DNA of 6,460 bases from Aquifex sp. (GTDB lineage: Bacteria > Aquificota > Aquificia > Aquificales > Aquificaceae): positions 1 through 6,460 of the forward strand of contig QNXQ01000185.1 of NCBI GenBank assembly GCA_003978875.1, in the 5' to 3' direction. Under the pieces are notes generated by a model. That model ran no database searches. It saw only the letters and a list, made by a program, of their open reading frames with translations, and had not been told where the DNA came from. How positions within the stretch are numbered: the first letter of the stretch is position 1; the number at the start of each line of letters is the position of its first letter. Made by a program: the position numbers and the translations under genes. Positions 5,934-6,460 of this stretch are shown here, piece by piece.

Positions 5934-6460
5934 AATATCCACAACAAAGAGAAGCGTTCTTAACAAGCTCAAAAGAGCAAGTCTGAAGTTTCAGCACTTT
6001 AAAAATCTTGTATACTTGTGTGCATACGAATACCTTAATCACACCAAAGATATAGAACCATTCAAAAGTATCAATTTTCTTGAGAAATTTGTAAAAGGAA
6101 AAGAAAAACTACCTTGGGAAAATGAGAAGATAAAGGAATACAAAAAGGAGTTAAAGCTTTTGTGGGAAAAGGAAATAGGTTCGGATACGGTGAAAGCTCT
6201 GGTAAAACAAATAACACAAGAGATTAGGAGTGTAGTTGAGAAATGGAAGAAAGGAGAAAAAGCGTCTCTTCCTAAACCGAGAAAACTTTCAAGAGTTCAC
6301 AAATTCACAGTTCCGACTAATCCGAATATGATAGTGAACAAGAGGAAATTAAAAAGAGCGAAGGGGGACTACTTAGTAGTCAGGTTAGGGATAAGCTTTG
6401 GAGCTGTGAAGGTAAAGATACCTAAAGGGATAGAGATAAGGGATGTAAAAGTAAGCTGGT
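5914..6460 (+). CDS. tnpB: TnpB-type RNA-guided nuclease of the IS607 element, N-terminal 182 residues (3' truncated by window)
   Basis: An open frame begins with ATG at 5914 (MQTLTLEISTTKRS) and is still open at the window edge. It overlaps tnpA by 20 bases in the +1 frame. GAGG at 5901-5904 lies nine bases upstream and fits a ribosome site; AGGAG also abuts the ATG but is too close to serve. The fragment is very basic: a helical region (about residues 10-105) is followed by KKGEKASLPKPRKLSRVHKF and then a beta-rich stretch ending in VRLGISFGAVKVKIPKGIEIRDVKVSW. This resembles the recognition and wedge part of TnpB proteins, where a PxxKxK-type basic stretch precedes beta strands. The RuvC-like catalytic residues and zinc ribbon would lie downstream, so activity cannot be judged. 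The family call leans on this pattern and on the IS607 partner. In known systems TnpB uses an omega-RNA from the element's right end to cut the vacated donor site. Confidence 0.78.
   Translation, partial: MQTLTLEISTTKRSVLNKLKRASLKFQHFKNLVYLCAYEYLNHTKDIEPFKSINFLEKFVKGKEKLPWENEKIKEYKKELKLLWEKEIGSDTVKALVKQITQEIRSVVEKWKKGEKASLPKPRKLSRVHKFTVPTNPNMIVNKRKLKRAKGDYLVVRLGISFGAVKVKIPKGIEIRDVKVSW

Larger units (their letters stand above)
5241..6460 (+). mobile_element. IS607-family element, left part (right end beyond window)
   Basis: A serine-recombinase transposase gene with an N-terminal MerR-type helix-turn-helix is followed by an overlapping tnpB-type gene on the same strand, which is the defining IS607 arrangement. 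The left boundary cannot be fixed: family members lack terminal inverted repeats and need not duplicate the target. It should fall in the 69 bases between the rimM stop and tnpA. The coordinate given marks only where the promoter region begins. The two genes look AT-richer than rimM and the pump operon, which fits horizontal arrival. The right end, and any omega-RNA encoded there, is outside the window. Confidence 0.8.

Noticed and set aside
5839..6042. 67-codon minus-strand frame across the tnpA-tnpB junction
   Set aside because: It is antisense to two supported genes, has no ribosome site or family resemblance, and is explained as a shadow.

Overview
The window looks like chromosome of a thermophilic bacterium of the Aquificales, probably Aquifex or a close relative. 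This is inference from protein style (Lys/Glu-rich, AGA/AGG-rich, compact) and very tight gene packing; no database search was possible. It holds seven complete genes and two that run off the edges. No stretch longer than about 70 bases lacks a gene. I saw no tRNA, rRNA or CRISPR array.

Layout. The 3' end of gap (GAPDH) lies at the left edge on the + strand. A four-gene operon then runs on the - strand from about 4662 down to 169: a TetR/AcrR-type repressor, a TolC-type outer-membrane channel, an EmrA/HlyD-type periplasmic adaptor and an EmrB-type 14-helix MFS pump. Every junction inside this operon is an ATGA start/stop overlap. Together the genes encode a self-contained tripartite efflux pump with its own regulator. 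The operon ends in a convergent overlap with gap in which the two stop codons share bases.

The 59-base gap between the repressor gene and the divergent gene rimM carries a perfect 22-bp palindrome, the probable TetR operator. It sits inside a plausible promoter for the pump operon and 24 bases from the rimM start. rimM (16S rRNA processing/30S maturation factor) lies on the + strand away from its usual ribosomal-protein/trmD neighbours and ends in a possible intrinsic terminator.

The right end is the left part of an IS607-family element: a serine recombinase with an N-terminal MerR-type helix-turn-helix (tnpA), overlapped by a TnpB-type gene that runs off the window before its catalytic region. 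The short region before tnpA has a good sigma70-like promoter overlaid with four ATCA-headed 10-bp units in perfect helical phase. These are candidate transposase-binding repeats and the most unusual non-coding signal in the window. The recombinase has Asn where the family's conserved DR-x-x-R aspartate is expected.
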